A stretch of 47,205 nucleotides of DNA from an uncultured Verrucomicrobiota bacterium (GTDB lineage Bacteria > Verrucomicrobiota > Verrucomicrobiia > Chthoniobacterales > JACTMZ01), in assembly GCA_903934135.1 (NCBI GenBank), contig CAIZMQ010000017.1:1-47205 (forward strand), written 5' to 3'. A program made the position numbers and the translations under genes. Every line of letters starts with the position of its first letter. Within the stretch, counting starts at the first letter, position 1. Shown here in pieces: positions 8,631 to 17,236 of the stretch. A model generated the notes under the pieces. The model was not told the DNA's origin. It was given only the letters and a program-made list of their open reading frames with translations, and made no database searches.

Positions 8631-9300
8631 GGCGACGCGCCATGATAAGATAAGCAAGATTGCCGAGGGCCGCGACAAAGGCCGCCACGTAGGTAAGCGC
8701 GGCGGCATTGAGCACGCTGTTGACCCCCGCCGCTTCGCCGCCGGGTTGGACCATACCCATTTGCTGGAGAATGACCTTGGCACGTTTGGAGGCGTCGAAC
8801 TCGACCGGCAAAGTGATCAATTGGAATACGGCAAGCACGGCGTAGCAAATGATGCCGAGCGTAATCAGGCCGCTGATTTGGAAAATGAAGCCACCGATGA
8901 TGACCACCGGCAGGATCTGGGAAGCGAACTGCGTGACCGGGACAATGGCCATGCGCCATTTGAGCGGGGCGTACGCGCGGGCATGCTGGATGGCGTGACC
9001 CGCTTCATGGGCCGCGATACCCAATGCGGCCACACTCGGCGTATGGTAGACGTCGGACGAAAGGCAGAGGCGTTTCTTCATCGGGTCATAATGGTCACCG
9101 AGCATGTCGTTGATTTCCCGGACTTCGACATCGTGAATTTTGGCCGCATTGAGAATTTCCCGGGCGGCCTGCGCACCGGTCACGCCAGAGGTTGCCGCCA
9201 CCTTTTTGTAGCGGCCGAAAGCGGAGGACACGCTCATCTGGGCATAAAGGCCGAGGGCCAGAGGAACGCCGATGAGGAGGAGGTAGATGGACATGTTCAT
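8623..9300 (-). CDS. YugP-type neutral zinc metallopeptidase (membrane)
   Basis: A 225-residue protein from ATG 9300 with an N-terminal membrane helix, a soluble part containing the zinc motif AHEAGHAIQHA, and two to three further hydrophobic helices (FASQILPVVIIGGFIF, LGIICYAVLAVFQL and the C-terminal LTYVAAFVAALGNLAYL). The DVYHTPSVAALGIAAHEAGH context and LPVEFDASKRAK block are hallmarks of the Zn_peptidase_2/YugP family. The family is widespread but its substrates are unknown. It overlaps thiD and follows the M24 peptidase gene by 57 bp. Confidence 0.9.
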   Translation of the reverse strand: MNMSIYLLLIGVPLALGLYAQMSVSSAFGRYKKVAATSGVTGAQAAREILNAAKIHDVEVREINDMLGDHYDPMKKRLCLSSDVYHTPSVAALGIAAHEAGHAIQHARAYAPLKWRMAIVPVTQFASQILPVVIIGGFIFQISGLITLGIICYAVLAVFQLITLPVEFDASKRAKVILQQMGMVQPGGEAAGVNSVLNAAALTYVAAFVAALGNLAYLIMARRHE

Positions 9301-9357
9301 GGAATTGGCAGAATTACCCGTTCAGACAACCAAGCCGTAATCTTGTTCAAAATCCGC

Positions 9358-10455
9358 TCAAAGTTCCAGCGGAACCCGTAGGCGGGAAAGGAGGCGGCAA
9401 CCACTGGCGGTCACCGTGACCACATCCTCGTGCCGGGCGCCGCCAATCTCCGGATAATAAAGACCCGGCTCGACCGTGAAAACCTGACCCTTCCGGAAAA
9501 CGGTGACCCCAAGACGCGGTTCCTCGTGCAGATCCAACCCCAAACCATGCCCCGTGCCGTGGAAGAATCCGGTCCAACGTCCGTCCCGGCGTTCCGTGGG
9601 ATAGCCGCGGGCGACAAAAAATTCCTGCACCGCTTTGTGCACCGCGGCTCCTTTGGCCCGGGGCTTGATCGCACGGATGGCCAGACGTTGTGCGGCACAC
9701 ACCGTGTCCCAGAGCTGGCGCTGGGCGGTATTGGCGCGTCCGCGCACCACGGTGCGGGTTAGGTCACCGAAGTAGCCGGTGCAGGCATCGCGCGGAAAAA
9801 TATCGAGAATGATCAATTCGTGCGCTCGCAGCGGACCATGCCCGCGCTCGTGGGGGTCGCACGCTTGCCGCCCGCCCGCCACAATTGTTCCCTCGGGAAC
9901 ACCGCCCGCGCGAAGCACGGTGGAATCGGCCTCGGCGCGCACTATTTCACTGGTCAGGGGTTTCCCTTTCCACTGAAGCAGTCCGGCACGGACGATCTTG
10001 GCCGCGCGCAGGACCTCGACCGCGCGCTCCAGCCCGACCGCGGCGAGCCGCGTGGCGCGGCCAATCGCGGCCAACTCGCTCTGATCCTTAAGCTCGCGCC
10101 CCGGCCAAAAATGTCCTTCGACCGGAACGACACGCAGACCCGCTTTTTCCAGCACGCGCGCGGGGCCGAGCGGGAAATCCGACGGCACATCGACACTGCG
10201 AATTTTACGCCGGAGCAAAAGACCGGCGGCAAGCACGGCAGGAGAGTTGCTGCCGAATTCGCGGGCGAGTTCCGAAGCGGAGAGAACCTCGTCGACCTCC
10301 GCCTCGCGCCGGCCCCGGTCGATCTCAAGATCATTGAGCACGATGGATTTCCGGCCACGATGTTCGAGGAAAAGAAAGGCATCCGGAGCGTGAAAGCCGG
10401 TGGCGTAAAGCATGTCGGCCGAACGGGGGCTCGCCGCATAAATCAATTTGCTCAC
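9358..10455 (-). CDS. M24 family metallopeptidase (Xaa-Pro aminopeptidase-like)
   Basis: A 365-residue cytosolic enzyme from GTG 10455. The N-terminal creatinase-like domain (about residues 1-140) is followed by the pita-bread catalytic domain. The five metal ligands are in place: two Asp in DIFPRDACTGYFGDLTRT, His in GTGHGLGLDLHEEP, Glu in FTVEPGLYYPE and Glu in ARHEDVVTVT. Removal of N-terminal residues before proline is the family activity; the exact specificity cannot be read. It is 33 bp downstream of the MenH-like gene in the zinc-transport run. Confidence 0.9.
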   Translation of the reverse strand: MSKLIYAASPRSADMLYATGFHAPDAFLFLEHRGRKSIVLNDLEIDRGRREAEVDEVLSASELAREFGSNSPAVLAAGLLLRRKIRSVDVPSDFPLGPARVLEKAGLRVVPVEGHFWPGRELKDQSELAAIGRATRLAAVGLERAVEVLRAAKIVRAGLLQWKGKPLTSEIVRAEADSTVLRAGGVPEGTIVAGGRQACDPHERGHGPLRAHELIILDIFPRDACTGYFGDLTRTVVRGRANTAQRQLWDTVCAAQRLAIRAIKPRAKGAAVHKAVQEFFVARGYPTERRDGRWTGFFHGTGHGLGLDLHEEPRLGVTVFRKGQVFTVEPGLYYPEIGGARHEDVVTVTASGCRLLSRLRVPLEL

Positions 10456-10488
10456 GGTTTGCAGCCTCCCCTTTTCGACGCCTGCGGA

Positions 10489-11157
10489 TCAAGCAACCAG
10501 ATCATCAAGCGCCCCCGCGACCGCCTCGGGGGCTTCGAGCAGGAGGCGATGACCGGCCTCGCCGACCACCGGGAACGTGCCGGGAAACCCCGCGTCGCGC
10601 ATCTGATTTTGCAGGCGGACAAATTTTCCGTCGCGGCCGCCGGCCATCCAAACCAACCGGGTCGGCAAGCGCAGAGGGTCGGTGAATTGCTCGGCCGCGG
10701 AGTGATCCGTAAAAGCCGCGGAAAGTTTCGGCCGGTCAAAATCTCTCTCTTCGCGCTGCGGCGCGGACCCTCCACGAAAAACCGCCTGCCCGTTCCAACG
10801 CCTCGTCACCGACTCCCACCGCTCTGCGGCAAAAGCGGCGGCCCATACGGTATCGGACTTTCTCCGCGCCACGCGTTCCTCCTCGGTTTGGAAATTCCCG
10901 GGGTTCGCCGAAAGCAGCAAAGCGCCCCGCCACCTCTCGGGATGATCCTGCAGCCAGCGCAAGGCGAGACGCGCGCCGAAGGAATAACCAGCCAGCCAAC
11001 ACGGACCATCTGCAGCCGGCGGCCCGACCGGTTCCTCGCCGGCCGCAAAAAGGTCCGGGCAAACCCAGAATAACCCCGCCTGCGAAGCGGCCCGCACACC
11101 ATCCCAATCGCTGCCCCTCCCGAGAAAGCCGGGCAGCGCAACCACAGTTCCGTTCAC
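10489..11157 (-). CDS. Alpha/beta hydrolase, MenH-like
   Basis: A 222-residue alpha/beta hydrolase starting at GTG 11157, which overlaps the znuB stop (GTGA). It resembles MenH (2-succinyl-6-hydroxy-2,4-cyclohexadiene-1-carboxylate synthase) of menaquinone synthesis: ALPGFLGRGSDWDGV, nucleophile elbow WLAGYSFGARLAL, SANPGNFQTEEERVARRKSD and terminal GHRLLLEAPEAV carrying the catalytic His. The TEEERxxRRxxD block after the elbow is a MenH trait. It is short for the family, and no other men gene is present, so a generic hydrolase is possible. Coupling to the zinc importer has no obvious functional meaning. Confidence 0.7.
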   Translation of the reverse strand: MNGTVVALPGFLGRGSDWDGVRAASQAGLFWVCPDLFAAGEEPVGPPAADGPCWLAGYSFGARLALRWLQDHPERWRGALLLSANPGNFQTEEERVARRKSDTVWAAAFAAERWESVTRRWNGQAVFRGGSAPQREERDFDRPKLSAAFTDHSAAEQFTDPLRLPTRLVWMAGGRDGKFVRLQNQMRDAGFPGTFPVVGEAGHRLLLEAPEAVAGALDDLVA

Positions 11158-12002
11158 GGGACCACCCGCCGCAGCAAGGTGAGCAGGTAAACTGCCATGG
11201 CGGCGAGCACGATGGTCGCGCCGGTGGCGGTCGAGGCGTAGAACGAGGCGATCAGTCCGACCATCCCGGTGACCAAAGCCACGACGATCGACCAACCGAA
11301 AAATCCGGCCGTGTTGCGGGCCAGATTCCGGGCCGCGGCGGCCGGGAGAATGAGGAGGGCGTTGATCACGAGGATTCCGATCCAAGGTAGGGCGCAGGTC
11401 ACGACCACGGCGAGCAGACAGGCGAAGACCAACTCGGCCACGCCCGCATGCTTGGTCCGGCTGCGGGCCAAGGACGGACTCATCGTGGCGAGGAGCAAGC
11501 GGTTGAAGAAAACAAGAAAGAGTCCGGCCGACACGGCCCCGAGCGCGGCCAGCCAGACCACATCGCGCGGCGAGATGGCCAGCATGTCGCCAATCAGGAA
11601 GTTCGTGTAGCGCGCGAAGTCCCCACCCCGCGAGAGAATGACGATGCCGAGCGAGACGGTGAAGGCCATGACCAATCCGATCGCGGTATCGGAGGACAAA
11701 CCCCCGCGCCGCCGCACCCAGGCAATGGCCAAAGTGAGGACGAGGGCGAAGCCGATCATCGACCACATGGGATCGGCCAGACCGAGAATCACGCCGATGG
11801 CGATGCCGGTGAAAGCGGCATGCCCGACCGCTTCGGAAAAAAAGGCCATGCGATTGGCCACCACCACGGTCCCGAGCGCGCCGAGCAAAGGCGAAATGAG
11901 GAGCACCGCGAGCAAAGCGAGCCGCATGAACTCGTAGCCGGCCCACTCGAAAGGCAGCGAGGACACCGCACGGTGCCAGAAGGCGAGCAGGGATTCGATC
12001 AT
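11154..12002 (-). CDS. znuB: Metal (zinc/manganese) ABC transporter permease
   Basis: Integral membrane subunit of a ZnuABC-type importer, 282 residues. It has 7-8 hydrophobic helices, with characteristic ABC-3 blocks ISPLLGALGTVVVANRMAFF, SEAVGHAAFTGIAIG and LLILPAAAARNLARN. The start ATG at 12002 overlaps the ATPase stop (ATGA) and its own stop overlaps the next gene (GTGA), so the run is translationally coupled. Metal choice (Zn rather than Mn) is inferred from the Fur/Zur gene 4 kb away and from the binding-protein type. Confidence 0.92.
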   Translation of the reverse strand: MIESLLAFWHRAVSSLPFEWAGYEFMRLALLAVLLISPLLGALGTVVVANRMAFFSEAVGHAAFTGIAIGVILGLADPMWSMIGFALVLTLAIAWVRRRGGLSSDTAIGLVMAFTVSLGIVILSRGGDFARYTNFLIGDMLAISPRDVVWLAALGAVSAGLFLVFFNRLLLATMSPSLARSRTKHAGVAELVFACLLAVVVTCALPWIGILVINALLILPAAAARNLARNTAGFFGWSIVVALVTGMVGLIASFYASTATGATIVLAAMAVYLLTLLRRVVP

Positions 12003-12775
12003 GACAACGAATGCAGGCTGAAAGCCTCGCGCACCTGCGGATCGTGCAGCACTTCGGCCGGCGTGCCCTCGCAGACGATCCGCCGGTCGAGAAAGACCAT
12101 CCGGTCGGCGAAGCGGGCCAAGGTGGCCAGATCATGCGAGACAAGGAGCACGGCCAGGTCGTATTCGCGGCGCAGTTTGGAGAGCAGTCCGTAAAATTGT
12201 TCGCGCCCGCTGTGGTCGACCCCGGACATCGGTTCGTCGAGCACGAGGATGTTGGGTACCGGGGTGAGAGCCAGCCCGAGCAAGACGCGTTGCAACTCGC
12301 CGCCGGAAAGGGTGCCGACCTTGCGGTCGACCAGCAGGTCGGCCCCGGTGCGTTGCAAGCCGTCCAGCGCGGCTTGCCGCACCGAGGCGGAGACACCCAG
12401 GCACGCGGGTCGCGCCGAGAGCGACGCGGCGAAGAGGTCGAGCACGCTGACCGGCGCCTCTTTGTCGAAACTGTTGTGCTGGGGCACGTAACCGATGACC
12501 GGGCTGTCTTTGCGCCGACGGGCCGCGTCGAGAAAATGCACTTCGCCGGCGTACGGCATTTCGCCGAGCAGACATTTGACCAAGGTCGTCTTGCCCGCCC
12601 CGTTCTCGCCGATCACCGCGGTCAGTTCGCCGCAATGCAAATGAAGGTTGATCTCCTCGAGCACCGTCACCCCGTTGCGCCGCGCGGTCACACCCCGCAT
12701 CGTGGTGCAACACTCTCCGCAACGATGCGGGGCGATGCCGTGATGGGCGGGGGCGTCATCCGGGGGAACATGCAT
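11999..12775 (-). CDS. znuC: Metal ABC transporter ATPase
   Basis: A 258-residue ATPase of the Zn/Mn importer. Walker A is GENGAGKTT, the signature is LSGGELQR, Walker B is ILVLDEP and the switch His is in LLVSHD. Before the usual ABC start there are about 28 extra residues with a His/Cys cluster (MHVPPDDAPAHHG, PHRCGECC) that could bind a metal. A later ATG (residue 26, before RGVTARRNGV) would remove most of it. It lies 13 bp after znuA and overlaps znuB by 4 bp. Confidence 0.93.
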   Translation of the reverse strand: MHVPPDDAPAHHGIAPHRCGECCTTMRGVTARRNGVTVLEEINLHLHCGELTAVIGENGAGKTTLVKCLLGEMPYAGEVHFLDAARRRKDSPVIGYVPQHNSFDKEAPVSVLDLFAASLSARPACLGVSASVRQAALDGLQRTGADLLVDRKVGTLSGGELQRVLLGLALTPVPNILVLDEPMSGVDHSGREQFYGLLSKLRREYDLAVLLVSHDLATLARFADRMVFLDRRIVCEGTPAEVLHDPQVREAFSLHSLS

Positions 12776-12788
12776 GCCGGCAGGTCTA

Positions 12789-13685
12789 TCAGCGCAAGGC
12801 CTCCTGCAAAACCTCCAGATTTTTCTCCATGGCCTGCAGATAAGCCCCGCGCGCCGCGGCGGGATCGGACGGACCCGTCACCACGGGGTCGAGACTGTAG
12901 ACCCGGACGCCTGTTTCGCGCGCCACGACCTGCGCGCTTTGGTCGGGGAACTGGGGTTCGGCAAAGAGCGCCTTGACCTTGCGTTCACGGACCAATTTCA
13001 CAGTGTCAGCCAGCTCGCGCGCGCTCGGCTCGGCCCCGGGCTCGCGCTCGATCACTCCGGCCAGATCAAGGCCGAAATCGCGGGCGAAGTAGGGAAAGGC
13101 CTCGTGGAAGGTGACAATCGGTGTGCCGGCATACGGCGCGAGTGCGGCGCGCATTTTTTCTTCCAGCGCCGACAACGACGCGTTGTAGGCCGAGGCGTTG
13201 GCGCGGAAAGCATCTGCGCGGTCGGGGGCCGCTGCGGCCAGGGCGGCTGCGATGTTCTCCGTCTGACGCCGCGCTCCCTCGAGGCTCACCCAGACATGCG
13301 GATTGCCCTCCAGAAGCGGAATTCCCTCGCTTACTTCCACCACGCGGACCTTGGGAGATTGCTGCGCCACCTTGCCGAGGAAAGGTTCCATCCCCGCCCC
13401 ATTGACCAGCAGAATGTCCGCATCGGCCAGCCGTCGTACGTCGCCCGCCGTCAGTTGGTAATCGTGCAGACACCCGACATGCGGGCTGGCCAGATTGGAA
13501 ACCTCCACGCCAGGAATTCCAGCGGTGACATTCAACGCGGCAATATAGACCGGATAAAACGAGGTCACAACGCGCAGCGATTGGTTGGCCCAAAGGTGCG
13601 CTGGCCACAACACAAAGACCACGGAAACAAGCGCGACGCTCAATTTGATCTTCAAGTGATTAGCAATTGAATTCCTCATTCTCAC
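12789..13685 (-). CDS. znuA: Zinc/manganese ABC transporter substrate-binding protein
   Basis: Exported cluster-9 solute-binding protein, 298 residues. A signal peptide (LKIKLSVALVSVVFVLWPAHLWA) is followed by VVTSFYPVYIAALNVTAGIPG, a metal-site stretch LASPHVGCLHDYQL, NPHVWVSLEGA, VTFHEAFPYFARDFGL and a terminal block with LFAEPQFPDQSAQ. The usual long His-rich loop of ZnuA is reduced to a few residues. The frame opens at GTG 13685; ATG 13679 and a TTG at 13652 (right before LKIKLS) are alternative starts. It heads znuA-znuC-znuB and lies 62 bp downstream of the GH1 gene. No convincing Zur box was found. Confidence 0.92.
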   Translation of the reverse strand: MRMRNSIANHLKIKLSVALVSVVFVLWPAHLWANQSLRVVTSFYPVYIAALNVTAGIPGVEVSNLASPHVGCLHDYQLTAGDVRRLADADILLVNGAGMEPFLGKVAQQSPKVRVVEVSEGIPLLEGNPHVWVSLEGARRQTENIAAALAAAAPDRADAFRANASAYNASLSALEEKMRAALAPYAGTPIVTFHEAFPYFARDFGLDLAGVIEREPGAEPSARELADTVKLVRERKVKALFAEPQFPDQSAQVVARETGVRVYSLDPVVTGPSDPAAARGAYLQAMEKNLEVLQEALR

Positions 13686-13747
13686 CAGAATCTATTAGTT
13701 CGCCCGAGCGGCAAGGCAAGATTGTGCCGCGGTGCATTTCGCCGTTC

Positions 13748-15070
13748 TCAGGGATTGGGGTGAGTCTTGACGTAGGCCGAAAACCACCTGCCGGTCGGTT
13801 CGAGGATACGGGCCTTGGTGCGGCGGTCGAAAGAAAAGAGGCCGAACTGTCCGTGCCATCCTTCTTTCCACTCATAGTTGTCGACCAGCGTCCACGGAAA
13901 GTAGCCCCGCACATCGACCCCATCGGCCATGGCCCGGCGCATCTGGGCGATGTGTTCGCGCAGGTAACGGATGCGTTTCTGCTCGCTCTGCGTGCCGAGG
14001 CCGTTCTCCGAAACGACAACGGGCTTCCCGTAGCGCTGGTGCACCTTAGTGAGCACATTGTAGAGACCTTCGGGCACGATCTCCCAGCCCAGTTGCGTGT
14101 AGTCGGATGACAGCTCGCCGTGGCCGCGGCTGAGGAAGCGGACCAGACTGGCATCCTGCGCGTAGTAATAGTTCACCCCGATGATATCCATCGAGTCGGC
14201 CACCATGTCGAGTTGATCGAAATTCTGGCGCTGCACGATATTGTAAACCAGTGCCGTGGGATCGGCGAGATGGCTGCGGCGCCAGTCGGGCAAGGAATAG
14301 ATTCCCATGACAATGGCACCGGGCCGCTCGCGGCGGATGATTTGTGCCGCATCACGGAACATATCGGCCGAGGCACGCAGGGCGTGCTTGTAGCCGAAAG
14401 GATTCAGGAGCAAACCGGGGGGCCAGTGTCCGGCAATCCAACCGAGATTGATCGCGCCGTTCGGTTCATTTTGCGGAACGTAGATACGCACGTAGGGCTT
14501 CATGGCCCGCACCACGCGGGTCACGTGCGCCTGCCATGCTTCCTTGGCGTCGGGATGGAGGAAATTGACGCGGCGCTTGTCTTTTTTGTCATAGAGCCAG
14601 TCGGGGAAAGTGAAATGCCAAAGGGTGACAATCGGTTCGATACCCGAGGCACGCAGTTGCCGCGCCATCTCGACATAACGGGCCAGCGCCTTCTCGTTGA
14701 TCACCCCGGGCCGGGGCTCGATCCGCGCCCACTCCACCCCGAAGCGGAAGTGCGACACGCCGAGTTGTTTGACCGCCCCGAGGTCGAGATCGAAGCGCGT
14801 CCATGATGACACCGCCTTGTCACCCCGCGCCGGCGTTCTGCCCTCCTCCGCGAAAACATCCCAGTCGGTGCGGAAATTCATGGGATCGTCCGGCGCGAGG
14901 CCGCGGTCCTCGTTCTGGAAGCTGGCGGTCGATGTTCCCCACCAGAATTTTTCCTTGGGCAACGGTTTCAGCACCACCGCCCCCGAGGGGGGTTGGTAGC
15001 CGCCGGGCGGGGTCACACATCCGGCTAGCGCGGCCAGCGCAACGATAAGAAAAAACCGGGCAGCTTGCAT
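13748..15070 (-). CDS. Family 1 glycoside hydrolase lipoprotein (beta-glucosidase-like)
   Basis: A 440-residue GH1 enzyme preceded by a lipoprotein signal (MQAARFFLIVALAALAGC, lipobox LAGC), so it should be anchored to an extracytoplasmic membrane face. It has FWWGTSTASFQ at the start, GVSHFRFGVEWARIEP, the acid/base Glu in VPQNEPNG (usually TxNEP), IIGVNYYYA, and the nucleophile Glu in VVVSENG, ending with GYFPWTLVDNYEW. Both catalytic glutamates are present. GH1 proteins are usually cytosolic or simply secreted, so the lipobox is unusual. The gene is divergent from the secreted unknown at 15100 and may share a transcript with znuA. Confidence 0.93.
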   Translation of the reverse strand: MQAARFFLIVALAALAGCVTPPGGYQPPSGAVVLKPLPKEKFWWGTSTASFQNEDRGLAPDDPMNFRTDWDVFAEEGRTPARGDKAVSSWTRFDLDLGAVKQLGVSHFRFGVEWARIEPRPGVINEKALARYVEMARQLRASGIEPIVTLWHFTFPDWLYDKKDKRRVNFLHPDAKEAWQAHVTRVVRAMKPYVRIYVPQNEPNGAINLGWIAGHWPPGLLLNPFGYKHALRASADMFRDAAQIIRRERPGAIVMGIYSLPDWRRSHLADPTALVYNIVQRQNFDQLDMVADSMDIIGVNYYYAQDASLVRFLSRGHGELSSDYTQLGWEIVPEGLYNVLTKVHQRYGKPVVVSENGLGTQSEQKRIRYLREHIAQMRRAMADGVDVRGYFPWTLVDNYEWKEGWHGQFGLFSFDRRTKARILEPTGRWFSAYVKTHPNP

Positions 15071-15099
15071 GACGTCGGAGACGTTAGTATTCTCCCTCT

Positions 15100-15990
15100 G
15101 TGTTGGCAACCCGCCTGGCTTTGGCCACCGCCTGTCTGCTCCCCCTCGATGCAGGGGCGCTCCCCCGCTTCGACCGGGCTCCGGATCAAGTGAGGATGAA
15201 TGACGGCACCGAGTTGCGCGGGCTCATTATTCAAAACACCCCCGATCTGGTTGTGCTTGAGACCGACCGGGGTGAAGCCCGAATCCCCAAGGAATACATC
15301 CGCCGCATCGACGACGCGCCGAACGGCGAAGCCATCTTTGCCGACATCACGGACCGCGATGCTTTGCCCTCGTGGCGTTCGATCGTCCACGATTTGCGGA
15401 CCCATGACGGCATTTGGCGCTTCGAACAAATTCCCCCCACAGCAATCGACAACGGCCTGCTGCGCAACATCCCTTACCTTTCCTTCCGCGCGAACAAACA
15501 ATGGGAAATTAATGTTTACGGTGACCCGCAGAAACCGGTCGCCATCGAATTCGGCATTTACGGTTCCGGGCGGCCGCGTCAGAAGACGCGGCAACTGTTC
15601 CGCGAATTCCTCGCCGGCCACCTGCACGACAAGAACCAGATCCGCGCACTATACAGCCTCAGCCTCAAACAGCGCGACGCGCGAGGGGGGAAGCTCGCCT
15701 TCCGCCTCATTGCACCCGATGACCCCGACGGCTATGGCGGCACTTGGATTGTGGTTTACCAGCCCGAACTTCTGGCGGCCGCCCGCCTCTCTGATAAAGC
15801 CTACGCCGCCATCACGCGCCCGTTTGAGAAAGTGAACAATCCGGATGGCAGCCTGCGGGCCGATCAATGGGAAGAAAATGGAAACTGGCTCGACCAAGCC
15901 ATGCAGGCCCTAACCGGCAAAAATCGTGAATTGAGAGGATTTTATCGTGATCAGAATGGTGTCTTCCAAGTTCTCACCGGCGGAACATAA
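15100..15990 (+). CDS. Secreted protein of unknown function
   Basis: A 296-residue protein from GTG 15100 with a short signal-like N-terminus (MLATRLALATACLLPLDAGA). After it comes a small beta-barrel-like stretch (MNDGTELRGLIIQNTPDLVVLET then RIPKEYIRRIDD), reminiscent of Sm/SH3-like repeats seen in PVC secreted proteins. A mixed region follows with LRFEQ-type and GGTWIVVYQPELL motifs, and it ends DQNGVFQVLTGGT. I do not recognise a family. The GTG lies inside the 5' region of the divergent GH1 gene, so their promoters overlap. Confidence 0.7.
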   Translation: MLATRLALATACLLPLDAGALPRFDRAPDQVRMNDGTELRGLIIQNTPDLVVLETDRGEARIPKEYIRRIDDAPNGEAIFADITDRDALPSWRSIVHDLRTHDGIWRFEQIPPTAIDNGLLRNIPYLSFRANKQWEINVYGDPQKPVAIEFGIYGSGRPRQKTRQLFREFLAGHLHDKNQIRALYSLSLKQRDARGGKLAFRLIAPDDPDGYGGTWIVVYQPELLAAARLSDKAYAAITRPFEKVNNPDGSLRADQWEENGNWLDQAMQALTGKNRELRGFYRDQNGVFQVLTGGT

Positions 15991-16130
15991 TCGCCTCGTA
16001 ATTAGGAACGTAGAGGGGCGGTCGGTGCTTTTCTGGAATCGCAAGGCCGGGGAATTCATTTGTAAATTGACACCGGATAACGGAGGTTTGTCGTTGTGAC
16101 ACTCACGTCACATCAACCACCAACAAAGAA

Positions 16131-16532
16131 GTGAACTACGCTACCAGACAAAGATCAGCAGTACAAAAAACGCTCGAGGACGCGGGCCGCCCCATGACCC
16201 CGGCCGACATATGGACCACCGCCCGCACCCTGTCACCAGGGTTGGGCATCGCCACCGTTTACCGCGCTCTCCGTATCCTGATGGATATGGGTGCAGTGGA
16301 AGTGGTGGAAATCCCGGGGGCCCCTCCCCATTACGAGCGCAAGCATCCCCACCATCACCACCACTTTCTGTGCGAAACCTGCCAGAAAGTGTTCGAAGTT
16401 GAGGCTTGCACCTCGGGGATCGACCAATTGGCTCCCGCCGGATTCACGGTCAAGCGCCACTCGTTGACACTTTACGGTGTCTGCAACGATCCCTCGTGCG
16501 CCCATCGACCTGCCGTAGCCGCATTGGCCTGA
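16131..16532 (+). CDS. Fur-family metal regulator (Fur/Zur-like)
   Basis: A 133-residue DNA-binding repressor from GTG 16131. The winged-helix half contains PMTPADIWTTAR and ATVYRALRILMDMGAVE. The metal half has HPHHHHHFLCETCQKVFEVE and a second Cys pair in YGVCNDPSC, which together form the structural zinc site. The His run HPHHHHH at the sensing site suits Zn or Fe. Proximity to znuACB (about 2.5 kb) favours Zur, but the sequence does not decide it. A strong hairpin follows the stop codon. Confidence 0.88.
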   Translation: MNYATRQRSAVQKTLEDAGRPMTPADIWTTARTLSPGLGIATVYRALRILMDMGAVEVVEIPGAPPHYERKHPHHHHHFLCETCQKVFEVEACTSGIDQLAPAGFTVKRHSLTLYGVCNDPSCAHRPAVAALA

Positions 16533-17236
16533 GGCCAACCACGAAAGCGGCAGCGGCCGGAGCGGTCCGTCCGGGAGGACGGATCGCTTTTTCCTATCCC
16601 GGGGGATTCACCTTGGTCGAGATTCTCGTCGTCACCGCCATCGTGGCGGTCCTCGCCGGGTTGACCGCCGGCATGCTGCCGGGTCTCTTTGCTCGGGTCC
16701 AAAGGGCGGATGCCTTGGCCAAGACCCGCACCATGGGTCTTGCCGTCCTGCAATATCCGGCGGACCACGGGGGCAGGTTGCCACCGCTTTTTCCCGGGCA
16801 AGTGCTGGAATACGAAGAAGGCCGTGGTGGCCGCATCGTCACGGAGTGTGCCGCTTACCTCGGAGTGCCAACTTCTCCGCCGAAATACCTGGTCCGCTCC
16901 CTTATGCCCCGCGCTTACGCGCGACAGACCGTTCCGGCCGACCCGGCACAAATGCGCGTTTGGGTCATGAACACCAGGCTGACCAACAACGGGGCCGTTA
17001 TAAATCCATTCGGCGGGGTGACCACACCCGGCGAACCACCGACCGGCAATAGCGTGCTCGGCGCTCTCTCGGAAGTTTCGGCGCCGTGGATGATAACCAC
17101 CGCGGACCAAAAGCAACCCAACGTGGCCTCTGCCCCATGGAGGGCAAACACCCCGCCGGCCCCTCCCTTGGGTGATGCCCGCGCCGTTTTCCGCTTCGAC
17201 GGATCGGCCGGCTTGGTCAAGATTGACCAGCCGTGA
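16496..17236 (+). CDS. Prepilin-type (type II secretion/pilus) pseudopilin
   Basis: A pilin-like protein of about 246 residues. The class III signal is clear: PGG followed by FTLVEILVVTAIVAVLAGL, with Phe+1 and Glu+5. Downstream it has a GLFARVQRADALAKTRTMG helix and a variable beta-rich domain as in PVC pseudopilins. The start is uncertain: the only GTG in frame (16496) lies inside the fur gene and gives a leader of about 37 residues. A start after the fur stop would need a non-standard codon, for example the ATC at 16583, which has GGGAGG 5 nt before it and gives an ordinary 8-residue leader. The stop overlaps the next gene's GTG. Confidence 0.7.
   Translation: MRPSTCRSRIGLRPTTKAAAAGAVRPGGRIAFSYPGGFTLVEILVVTAIVAVLAGLTAGMLPGLFARVQRADALAKTRTMGLAVLQYPADHGGRLPPLFPGQVLEYEEGRGGRIVTECAAYLGVPTSPPKYLVRSLMPRAYARQTVPADPAQMRVWVMNTRLTNNGAVINPFGGVTTPGEPPTGNSVLGALSEVSAPWMITTADQKQPNVASAPWRANTPPAPPLGDARAVFRFDGSAGLVKIDQP
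16562..16592 (+). terminator. Rho-independent terminator-like hairpin after fur
   Basis: An 11-bp stem (GCGGTCCGTCC pairing with GGACGGATCGC, one G-U), loop GGGA, followed directly by TTTTT. It lies 30 bp after the fur stop and would normally be called its terminator, but it also sits just before the conserved prepilin motif of the next gene in the same strand. Confidence 0.65.

Noticed and set aside
9301-9357. TPP riboswitch or promoter for thiD
   Set aside because: thiD is internal to an overlapping operon and no THI-box sequence is present.
11158-12396. Upstream extension of the MenH-like frame
   Set aside because: The extension lies over znuB and znuC in another phase and is not protein-like; hydrolase homology starts at GTG 11157.
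13652-13747. Zur box upstream of znuA
   Set aside because: Only short, imperfect AT-rich matches (around the AATTCAATTGC word) that overlap the possible start codons; not enough to call.
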